From Clostridia bacterium (GTDB lineage Bacteria > Bacillota > Clostridia > CAKSNL01 > HGM11501): a stretch of DNA of 64,000 nucleotides. Both the position numbers and the translations under genes were made by a program. The notes under the pieces were generated by a model that worked only from the letters and a program-made list of their open reading frames with translations, did not search any database and was not told the DNA's origin. The stretch is taken from contig JAFQQJ010000039.1 of assembly GCA_017411325.1 (NCBI GenBank), positions 124,001 to 188,000 of the forward strand, read 5' to 3'. How positions within the stretch are numbered: the first letter of the stretch is position 1; each line of letters opens with the position of its first letter. Below, one piece after another: positions 44,346 to 51,031 of the stretch.

Positions 44346-45200
44346 ATGAGTGAATTTTTTTCATCGGTGTGGATGTATATATCACAGTTTTTCGGTATGC
44401 TGAAAATTAATGACATTATTGACATGCTTATTATAGCTGTAGCATTTTATTATATTGGTACATATATGATAGAGACAAAAGCATGGCAGTCGTTAAAGGT
44501 CGTGATGGTGCTGATAGTTCTTGCACCTATCAGTGCATTTCTGCAGCTTAATACTGTCAGCTTTTTAATTGAAAGTGTTCTTCAGATAGGAGCGATTGCT
44601 GTTATTATTGTATTCCAGCCTGAACTGAGGAGCTTTCTTGACAGACTGGGAAGAGGAACAAATTTGCGCAAAATGCTTAGTCCCGGTATAATGATAGAAA
44701 AGGACAGCATAGATTCCATTGTACGCGCGGTCAGCAATATGTCGGAAGAATCTACAGGTGCACTGATAGTGTTTGAAAAGCAAAAAAAGCTTGATTCGGT
44801 TATAAGTGTAAAGGGAACTGAGCTTGATGCCGAAATATCTCAGGGGCTTCTTGAAAATATTTTTGTTAAAAATACACCCTTGCACGATGGAGCTGTTATA
44901 ATCAAAAACGAAAAAATAGCATATGCTCAGAGCATATTACCCCTTTCGGAAAATGCTGTAATAAGCACCGAACTCGGCACACGACACAGAGCTGCTATCG
45001 GAATAACTGAAAAGAGTGATGCTATTGCGGTAGTGGTATCTGAAGAAACCGGTAAGATTTCCTATGCTAAGGACGGAGGGCTTCACCGCGATATTACTCC
45101 GGAAAACTTAAGGGAAGTTCTTACGATTGAGTTTGCGGGAAAATCTGCAATGGAGACCGATCTTAAGGGGTTCTTTAAGCGAGGTGACGGAAATGAGTAA
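44346..45200 (+). CDS. cdaA: Membrane diadenylate cyclase CdaA
   Basis: 284 aa. It makes c-di-AMP, an essential regulator of K+ and osmolyte balance in Firmicutes. Three N-terminal membrane helices (about 15-90) precede a DAC domain with the DGA motif (LHDGAVII) and RHR motif (GTRHRAAIG). ATG 44346 has AAGGAGGGG upstream. The 3' end overlaps the cdaR start by 8 nt. In most Firmicutes cdaA-cdaR is followed by glmM; here it is not. Confidence 0.93.
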   Translation: MSEFFSSVWMYISQFFGMLKINDIIDMLIIAVAFYYIGTYMIETKAWQSLKVVMVLIVLAPISAFLQLNTVSFLIESVLQIGAIAVIIVFQPELRSFLDRLGRGTNLRKMLSPGIMIEKDSIDSIVRAVSNMSEESTGALIVFEKQKKLDSVISVKGTELDAEISQGLLENIFVKNTPLHDGAVIIKNEKIAYAQSILPLSENAVISTELGTRHRAAIGITEKSDAIAVVVSEETGKISYAKDGGLHRDITPENLREVLTIEFAGKSAMETDLKGFFKRGDGNE

Positions 45201-46167
45201 AGAACAGAAAAATACCAAACCTGCAGAGGAAAATATAAACAGAGGAAAAAATCTTCTTGGAAAAGTGATTTGTGCATTGCTTGCCATTATCCTTTGGGTT
45301 TATGTATCATACGATAAAAAACCCGAAACTGCAAAAGAGTTTACCAATATTCCGGTTACACTTACCGGAATTGAAGTGCTTGAAGGCAGAAATCTTACGG
45401 TTTTGAGCAACGATATGTTTGTAAAGGTTAAGCTTTCTGGAACCAGAAGCATTCTTTCAAGAGTAAATAAAAAAGATATAAAAGCAATTGTAGACCTTTC
45501 GGACACCACATCTTTGGGTGAGCAATATCCTATAGTTACAATTGCAGGTATTCCCGATGCATTGAGTGTTGAAGAAAAGAAAATTGTTTCCGGAAAGCTG
45601 CTTATCGATAATCTTGTGAAGAAAAACCTTGATCTAAATATTGAAGTGACAGGGAAAATGGCGGATTCTGTTATAGAAGGAGAAAAAACAGTAAGCCCGA
45701 CACATGTAACCATAAGAGGACCGGAAAGCACTCTTAAGAGTGTTACCGCGTGGACGACGCCGGTAGATGTAAGCAAGATTAACAGCAGTGTCAGCACATT
45801 TACAACCGGGATCGTGCTTAAGAGCGCAAACGGAGAGGCAATCGAAACCGATATGATAACTCTTTCTGAGACATCTGCGGCAGTAACAATGAAATGCAGA
45901 GGAAAAAAGGAGCTTGAAGTAAATGTTCCTGAAATTATCGGAAGCAAGGCAGGCTATAATATAACCGTCGAGAAGATAGAGCCGGAAACGGTTATGGTAG
46001 TAGGGCCGATTGAAGAAATCAGTATTTTGGGTTCTGTTGATGTTGAGCCCATAGATGCATACAATGCAACTGAGAATGTCAGAACAAACTTGATTTTACC
46101 TGAAAATATGCAGTGTGAAACAACAAAAATCAATGTTAAGCTCAAGCTTACGATGATTAATGACTGA
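45193..46167 (+). CDS. cdaR: YbbR-domain protein CdaR
   Basis: 324 aa. One N-terminal membrane helix (about 20-40; VICALLAIILWVYVSY) is followed by an extracytoplasmic part of about three YbbR repeats. CdaR binds CdaA and tunes c-di-AMP synthesis. ATG 45193 overlaps the cdaA stop and has GAGGTGA upstream. No glmM follows; the next genes are yceD and rpmF, under their own promoter. Confidence 0.88.
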   Translation: MSKEQKNTKPAEENINRGKNLLGKVICALLAIILWVYVSYDKKPETAKEFTNIPVTLTGIEVLEGRNLTVLSNDMFVKVKLSGTRSILSRVNKKDIKAIVDLSDTTSLGEQYPIVTIAGIPDALSVEEKKIVSGKLLIDNLVKKNLDLNIEVTGKMADSVIEGEKTVSPTHVTIRGPESTLKSVTAWTTPVDVSKINSSVSTFTTGIVLKSANGEAIETDMITLSETSAAVTMKCRGKKELEVNVPEIIGSKAGYNITVEKIEPETVMVVGPIEEISILGSVDVEPIDAYNATENVRTNLILPENMQCETTKINVKLKLTMIND

Positions 46168-46224
46168 TGATTTTGATTTTAAATAAAAAATGATTAAAAT
46201 ATATACGGATTGGCAAAAAAAGTA

Positions 46225-46253
46225 TTGACAATTAAGGAAAAAGATTGTATAAT
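46225..46253 (+). promoter_or_regulatory. Consensus promoter for yceD-rpmF
   Basis: TTGACA (46225-46230), 17-nt spacer, TATAAT (46248-46253): an exact consensus, 28 nt before the yceD start. Confidence 0.88.
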
Positions 46254-46280
46254 ATACTTTGCTTGCAGAGAGGGATTTGT

Positions 46281-46769
46281 ATGATTGCAGATATAAGCTC
46301 AATAAAAAATTCTGAAGGCAAGATAACCGTAAACGAAACCGTTGAATTCGGAACTGTTACTTTTGGTGGCGGAGCCTATGAGTTTAAGGAGGTTTCTGTT
46401 GTCGGTTCAATTATAAATATCGGCGGAAGTCTGGAGCTTAAAGCAACAGCTACCGGAGAGTATATAACTCCATGTGCAAGGTGCTTGAAGCCTGTAATGA
46501 GCAGCTTTGACGCAGATATTTATGAGGATCTTACGGGCGAGGACGCAAACGACGAGCTTATTGCCAAAGATGGTAATGAGTGGGATCTTACAGAACTTAT
46601 CTTAAGCGATATATTGCTTGAGCTTCCGATGACCGTCCTTTGTTCAGAAGACTGTAAGGGTTTTTGTCCCACTTGCGGAAAAAATCTTAACAGTGAGTCC
46701 TGCACTTGCGAAAGCGAAGAGTGGGATCCGAGATTCGACATATTAAAAAATTTCAAAGCTGACTTATAA
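46281..46769 (+). CDS. YceD-family protein (DUF177)
   Basis: 162 aa. It is widely conserved next to rpmF and linked to 23S rRNA maturation or ribosome assembly. CARCLKPV and the C-terminal paired cysteines (CSEDCKGFCPTCGKN, then CTC) suggest a zinc site. ATG 46281 follows GAGAGGGATTT; an earlier in-frame start overlaps the -10 box. It is 18 nt upstream of rpmF and cotranscribed with it. Confidence 0.9.
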   Translation: MIADISSIKNSEGKITVNETVEFGTVTFGGGAYEFKEVSVVGSIINIGGSLELKATATGEYITPCARCLKPVMSSFDADIYEDLTGEDANDELIAKDGNEWDLTELILSDILLELPMTVLCSEDCKGFCPTCGKNLNSESCTCESEEWDPRFDILKNFKADL

Positions 46770-46787
46770 TTTATGGAGGTGTAGAAA

Positions 46788-46967
46788 ATGGCAGTACCGA
46801 AGGGTAAAATATCCAAAGCGAAAAAGCATTCTAGAAGAGCTAATTGGAGACTTCACATTCCCGGAATGATTAAGTGCGCTCAGTGCGGCGAATACAAGAT
46901 GCCTCACAGAATTTGTCCTGCCTGCGGTTATTACAACGGCAAGGAAATCGTAAAGAAGGAAGCGTAA
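46788..46967 (+). CDS. rpmF: 50S ribosomal protein L32
   Basis: 59 aa, just under common ORF length cut-offs. It starts MAVPKGKISKAKKHSRRAN and has two CxxC pairs (CAQCGEY and CPACGYY), so it is the zinc-binding C+ form of L32. The ATG has GGAGGTG upstream. It follows yceD, the usual bacterial pair. A terminator begins 8 nt after the stop. Confidence 0.96.
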   Translation: MAVPKGKISKAKKHSRRANWRLHIPGMIKCAQCGEYKMPHRICPACGYYNGKEIVKKEA

Positions 46968-46974
46968 GTGAATT

Positions 46975-47006
46975 AAAAGAACACACAAAGGTGTGTTCTT
47001 TTTTCT
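46975..47006 (+). terminator. Intrinsic terminator after rpmF
   Basis: 12-bp stem AAAAGAACACAC/GTGTGTTCTTTT with a T-run. Confidence 0.9.
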
Positions 47007-47012
47007 TTTAGT

Positions 47013-47040
47013 TTGACATATTGAATTTTTGGGGTATAAT
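47013..47040 (+). promoter_or_regulatory. Promoter upstream of the 124-bp repeat unit
   Basis: TTGACA (47013-47018), 16-nt spacer, TATAAT (47035-47040). The -10 region is copied at 47157-47177, near the next gene. Confidence 0.7.
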
Positions 47041-47177
47041 ATACTAAAGGGGGGCGTTGCCCCTAATCCGCCATCCGGCGTCTTTAAGCCTTCGGCTGCC
47101 TTTAGCTCCTTGACGGCTTCGTAAAAAAGTCCTTGCAAGCAAGCTTTTTTACTCATGGTATAATATACTAAAGGGGG
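47033..47177. repeat. GC-rich hairpin cassette bounded by 21-bp direct repeats
   Basis: An identical 21-nt sequence beginning GGTATAATATACTAAAGG occurs at 47033-47053 and 47157-47177. Between the copies lie about 100 bp richer in GC than the neighbourhood and full of small stems: GGGGC-GTT-GCCCC, CGCC-ATCC-GGCG, AAGCC-TTC-GGCT, and the larger hairpin at 47121-47152. It could be a small dispersed element inserted with target duplication, or a tandem slippage product. It holds no ORF. Confidence 0.55.
47121..47152 (+). terminator. Terminator-like hairpin in DUF2974 leader
   Basis: GTAAAAAAG-(TC)-CTTGC-AA-GCAAG-CTTTTTTAC: 14 bp with a 2-nt bulge. It lies between the two copies of the -10-like repeat and could attenuate transcription from the first promoter. 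Confidence 0.5.
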
Positions 47178-47184
47178 TGCTTTC

Positions 47185-48264
47185 TTGTACAACATAATAG
47201 ATTACATCAGATGGCGCGGCGATTTAACCTTTACCGCCGAACCCTTCAACGAAGTGGATAATCTTATATTCACACAGCTTTCATACCTTGATTTTTCGGG
47301 GATAGTCTCTTCTTCTTTTAACGAGTATATCACACTGAAAGAAGCCTGGGAGAGATATTCCGGAATAGGAAGAAAACCCGAAAGTGTTATTCTTCCCGAG
47401 GAAATTTACGGAATGTTTGAATGTATGGCAAAAACAGAGCGTTTTTCTGAGGTTAAGCTTTCGGGCTTTGTATCAAATCATGATGAAGCATCGGAAAAGC
47501 AATTTGCAGCTGTTCTGATAAGCTTTGATAAGAAAGTGTATGTTTCTTTCAGAGGAACTGATGACAGCCTGATAGGCTGGAAAGAGGACTTTAATCTTGC
47601 ATTTATGGAGTCGGTTCCCGCTCAGAGAGAGGCGGCAGAATATCTCAACAGGGTGATGAAGGAAATAATGTTTCTGCCGGTTTATATCGGAGGGCATTCA
47701 AAAGGCGGAAATTTATCAGTATACGCTGCGATGAAATGCAGAAAAATTCACAAAAGAAGAATTAAAAAGGTTTTTACAAATGACAGCCCGGGCTTTTTAG
47801 AGAAGGTTATAGAAAGCAAAGAATATAAAGAAGTATCGGAAAAGCTTACAAGCATTGTGCCTGAAGGCTCCGTAATAGGTCAGCTTTTAAGCCACGGAAG
47901 GCGCGATGATATAATCGTTAAAAGTGAAAGCTCAATGCTTCGGCAGCACGATCCTTTTACATGGCAGGTTATGGGAAACGGATTTGTGAAAGCTGACGGG
48001 TTAAATGAAAAAAGCATAATGGTTGATGAGGTTATTTCTTCCTGGCTTGCAAAATTGAATAAAGAGGAAAGAGAAAGTCTTGTTGAGGCGGTTTTTGAGT
48101 TTTTTACCGTAACCGATGCGAAAAATCTTGCAGATATTGTAAATGATAAGCTGGGATTTTTAAGGGCGTTGGGTAAGCTGAGTAAGGAGTCCAGAAAGGA
48201 TATCAGTAAAAATATAGGACAGATCATTGAAGAAATTGCAAAAATCAAGTCCCGCAGGGAATAA
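47185..48264 (+). CDS. DUF2974 alpha/beta-hydrolase-like protein
   Basis: 359 aa from TTG 47185, preceded by AAAGGGGGTG. It opens with MYNIIDYIRWRGDLTF, the usual N-terminus of this Firmicutes family. A lipase-like core has the nucleophile elbow GGHSKGGN (Ser near 173) and FRGTDDSLIGWKEDF, a lipase class 3-like oxyanion segment. The substrate is unknown; a cytoplasmic esterase or lipase is likely. The 178-bp leader holds the duplicated -10-like repeat and a hairpin. Confidence 0.82.
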   Translation: MYNIIDYIRWRGDLTFTAEPFNEVDNLIFTQLSYLDFSGIVSSSFNEYITLKEAWERYSGIGRKPESVILPEEIYGMFECMAKTERFSEVKLSGFVSNHDEASEKQFAAVLISFDKKVYVSFRGTDDSLIGWKEDFNLAFMESVPAQREAAEYLNRVMKEIMFLPVYIGGHSKGGNLSVYAAMKCRKIHKRRIKKVFTNDSPGFLEKVIESKEYKEVSEKLTSIVPEGSVIGQLLSHGRRDDIIVKSESSMLRQHDPFTWQVMGNGFVKADGLNEKSIMVDEVISSWLAKLNKEERESLVEAVFEFFTVTDAKNLADIVNDKLGFLRALGKLSKESRKDISKNIGQIIEEIAKIKSRRE

Positions 48265-48269
48265 TTGTT

Positions 48270-48298
48270 TTGACTTACGGAAAAAAAGATGATAAAAT
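48270..48298 (+). promoter_or_regulatory. Promoter for aldo/keto reductase gene
   Basis: TTGACT (48270-48275), 17-nt spacer, TAAAAT (48293-48298). Confidence 0.7.
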
Positions 48299-48330
48299 AT
48301 TGAAGTACAAATTATAAATGAGGGATTTTT

Positions 48331-49458
48331 ATGAAAAAACTCGGATTGGGACTTATGAGGCTTCCGCTAATCGAAGAAAACAACTCTTCGAAAATTGATA
48401 TAGAAGCAACTAAGGTGATGGTTGATGAATTTCTTGATAACGGATTCAACTATTTTGATACCGCCTGGATGTACCATAGCTATGAAAGCGAAAACGCCGT
48501 AAAAGAGGTGCTTACAAAGCGCCATAAGAGGGATGAATTTCTCCTTGCTACAAAGCTTCACGCAAACTATGTGAAATCATTGGATGACAGAGACAGAATA
48601 TTTTCAGAACAGAAAGAAAAAACCGGCGTTTCATATTTTGACTATTATCTGCTTCACGATGTAAGAGAAGCTCATCTTGCCATCTATGAAAAATACGATT
48701 GCTTCAACTGGCTTATTGAGAAGAAAAAAGCAGGCGAAGTTAAAAATATTGGTTTTTCCTTCCACGACAATGCGGAGTTTTTAGATAAGGTTTTGACAAA
48801 ATATCCGTTCGTTGACTTTGTGCAGCTTCAGCTTAACTATCTTGACTGGGATAATGAATCCATTCAGTCAAGGCTGTGCTATGAAGTGGCAGAAAAGCAC
48901 GGCAAAAAAGTAATTGTTATGGAGCCTGTGAAAGGCGGAACTCTTGCAAAGCTTCCCGAGGAAGCTGAGGCAGTTCTGAAAAACCATAATCCGGAGGTTT
49001 CCGTACCGTCCTGGGCAATTCGCTTTGTGGCATTACTTCCCAATGTGTTTATGGTACTTTCGGGAATGAGCAATTTAGAACAGCTTCGTGACAATATTAA
49101 AACAATGGATAATCTTACTCCTTTAACAAAAGAAGAAAACAGGCTTATTAAAGAGGTTGTGGCAATCATAAATAAAGGTGCGGCAATTCCCTGCACCGGA
49201 TGCTCATACTGTACTGACGGGTGCCCGCAAAAAATTGCAATCCCCAAGTATTTCGAGCTTTACAATGCGGAAATGCAGGAGGCGGAGGGTAAAGGCTGGA
49301 GTCCGCAGATTGCATATTATGAAAATATGATAAAAACTTTCGGAAAAGCAAGTGATTGCATAGGTTGCGGTGCCTGTGAGGAGGTCTGTCCCCAGAATCT
49401 TCCCATAACAAGGTATCTTAAATCTATTGTAAAAAGCTTTGAAGAAGTTGAAAATTAA
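48331..49458 (+). CDS. Aldo/keto reductase with C-terminal 4Fe-4S domain
   Basis: 375 aa. The AKR barrel (about 1-280) has the catalytic tetrad candidates Asp and Tyr in FDTAWMYHSY, Lys in LLATKLHAN and His in YLLHDVRE. A ferredoxin-like tail carries two cysteine clusters, CTGCSYCTDGCP and CIGCGACEEVCP, enough for two 4Fe-4S centres. This architecture is common in anaerobes; the substrate is unknown and electron input from the clusters is inferred. It lies 24 nt before rubrerythrin. Confidence 0.9.
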   Translation: MKKLGLGLMRLPLIEENNSSKIDIEATKVMVDEFLDNGFNYFDTAWMYHSYESENAVKEVLTKRHKRDEFLLATKLHANYVKSLDDRDRIFSEQKEKTGVSYFDYYLLHDVREAHLAIYEKYDCFNWLIEKKKAGEVKNIGFSFHDNAEFLDKVLTKYPFVDFVQLQLNYLDWDNESIQSRLCYEVAEKHGKKVIVMEPVKGGTLAKLPEEAEAVLKNHNPEVSVPSWAIRFVALLPNVFMVLSGMSNLEQLRDNIKTMDNLTPLTKEENRLIKEVVAIINKGAAIPCTGCSYCTDGCPQKIAIPKYFELYNAEMQEAEGKGWSPQIAYYENMIKTFGKASDCIGCGACEEVCPQNLPITRYLKSIVKSFEEVEN

Positions 49459-49482
49459 TAAATTTTTAAGGAGGAATAATAA

Positions 49483-50022
49483 ATGGCAAACAAGTATGCA
49501 GGAACAAAGACCGAGAAAAATCTGGAGGCAGCTTTTGCAGGGGAATCCCAGGCAAGAAACAAATATACATATTTCGCCTCCAAGGCTAAGAAAGAGGGCT
49601 TTGAGCAGATAGCGGCTCTTTTCTTAAAGACAGCGGACAACGAAAAGGAACATGCTAAAATGTGGTTTAAGGAGCTTAACGGAATCGGCGATACCGCTGA
49701 AAACCTGCTCCACGCTGCCGAAGGCGAAAACTATGAATGGACAGATATGTATGACGGATTCGCAAAAACTGCAGAGGAAGAAGGATTCCACGAGCTTGCG
49801 GCAAAGTTCCGTCTTGTTGCGGCAATTGAAAAGCATCACGAGGAAAGATACAGAGCGCTTCTTAAGAATGTTGAAACTGCCGAAGTTTTCAAAAAGAGTG
49901 AGGTTAAGGTCTGGGAATGCAGAAACTGCGGACATATCGTGGTTGGAACTGATGCTCCGGAAATTTGCCCCACCTGCGCTCATCCTCAGAGCTATTTTGA
50001 AGTTCACGCAGAAAACTATTAA
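49483..50022 (+). CDS. Rubrerythrin
   Basis: 179 aa. This non-haem di-iron peroxidase protects anaerobes from hydrogen peroxide. The N-terminal four-helix bundle has [11 protein letters not shown] and NEKEHAK for the di-iron site, with a second pair in [11 protein letters not shown]. The C-terminal rubredoxin-like domain has CRNCG and CPTC. AAGGAGG precedes the ATG. It may share a transcript with the Fe-S aldo/keto reductase. Confidence 0.94.
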   Translation: MANKYAGTKTEKNLEAAFAGESQARNKYTYFASKAKKEGFEQIAALFLKTADNEKEHAKMWFKELNGIGDTAENLLHAAEGENYEWTDMYDGFAKTAEEEGFHELAAKFRLVAAIEKHHEERYRALLKNVETAEVFKKSEVKVWECRNCGHIVVGTDAPEICPTCAHPQSYFEVHAENY

Positions 50023-50028
50023 TAAAAC

Positions 50029-50063
50029 AAAAAACATCTTGGATTAAATCCAAGATGTTTTTT
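50029..50063. terminator. Bidirectional terminator between rubrerythrin and DUF3737
   Basis: 16-nt arms (50029-50044 and 50048-50063) around TAA, with A- and T-runs at opposite ends. Confidence 0.9.
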
Positions 50064-50893
50064 CATTTTATTACACAGCTTGACTTAACATCACCGTCAA
50101 GGATAATTTCGCCGTAGGAGTCGGCACTTATTTTTCCTGAAAGCGGATTTTTTATGCTTTCGATATTGCCGATAACAGTGGCATTAACACAACTTCGTTC
50201 AAATGAAAGGTCGCATCCTGTCATTTCGCAATCTTCAAGAACAAGTCCTTTTGCATAGCAAAGGGGCTGTGTGCCTTCTATACGGCAACGGATAAGATGA
50301 AGGTTTTCGGAATACCAGCCAAGATATTCGCCCTTTATAACGCTGTCATATACGGTTACGTTTTTGGCGTGCCAGAAAGCATCCTTCGTATCAAGCTTTG
50401 AATTTTTAACGGTGACATTTTTTACATATTGGAATGAGTACTTTCCCTTAAGACTGAAATTATCAAGGGCTATATCCCTGCTCTGAAAAAACGGATATTC
50501 CGCTTCGAGGGAAGTATCTTTTACCCAAATACCTTTACACATCCAGCCGAATTCCTGAGAGGATATTTTTGAGGATGAGACAAAAACATTCCTGCACTCA
50601 CGGAGAGCTTTAACTCCGTCTATTTCGGCATTTCTGATATCCAGCTTTTTTGAATACCATAAAGGTGCACGGCAACTATCCTTCATTTTTGAATTTACAA
50701 TTTCAGCCCCTGTAACGTGCCAGAGGGGATAGCGAAGAGCGAAAGTGCAGCCTTCAACAGATATGTTTCTGCATTCCTTGAGAGCAGACTCACCGTCCGC
50801 CGGTCCGTCAAATATACAGTCTTTTATTTTGGTATTTCTCACACCGTAGAGCGCGCGCTCTTCATCGAGTGTCAGTTTTTCTGCTAATTTCAT
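50063..50893 (-). CDS. DUF3737 family protein, right-handed beta-helix
   Basis: 276 aa. Short repeats of the kind 'NVTVKNSKLDTKDAFWHAK', about 20 residues each, form a right-handed parallel beta-helix along the whole protein. DUF3737 proteins are widespread in gut Firmicutes and have no established function. There is no signal peptide. The gene is transcribed away from copA; both promoters lie in the 138-bp gap. Confidence 0.88.
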   Translation of the reverse strand: MKLAEKLTLDEERALYGVRNTKIKDCIFDGPADGESALKECRNISVEGCTFALRYPLWHVTGAEIVNSKMKDSCRAPLWYSKKLDIRNAEIDGVKALRECRNVFVSSSKISSQEFGWMCKGIWVKDTSLEAEYPFFQSRDIALDNFSLKGKYSFQYVKNVTVKNSKLDTKDAFWHAKNVTVYDSVIKGEYLGWYSENLHLIRCRIEGTQPLCYAKGLVLEDCEMTGCDLSFERSCVNATVIGNIESIKNPLSGKISADSYGEIILDGDVKSSCVIK

Positions 50894-50922
50894 AGTTTAA
50901 CCGCCTTTTATGTAATAAAAAT

Positions 50923-50951
50923 ATTATAAATGTTTATGTTAAACAAGTCAA
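50923..50951 (-). promoter_or_regulatory. Promoter for DUF3737 gene
   Basis: Minus-strand TTGACT (50946-50951), 17-nt spacer, TATAAT (50923-50928). Confidence 0.75.
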
Positions 50952-50969
50952 TATTTTTAAGGAATCTTC

Positions 50970-50998
50970 TTGACTTTTTTTAAAATTATGGCTAAAAT
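50970..50998 (+). promoter_or_regulatory. Promoter for copA
   Basis: TTGACT (50970-50975), 17-nt spacer, TAAAAT (50993-50998). No clear CsoR or CopY operator palindrome is seen. Confidence 0.65.
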
Positions 50999-51031
50999 AT
51001 CTTAAAGGAAAATAAATTTCGGAGGAAAAAA

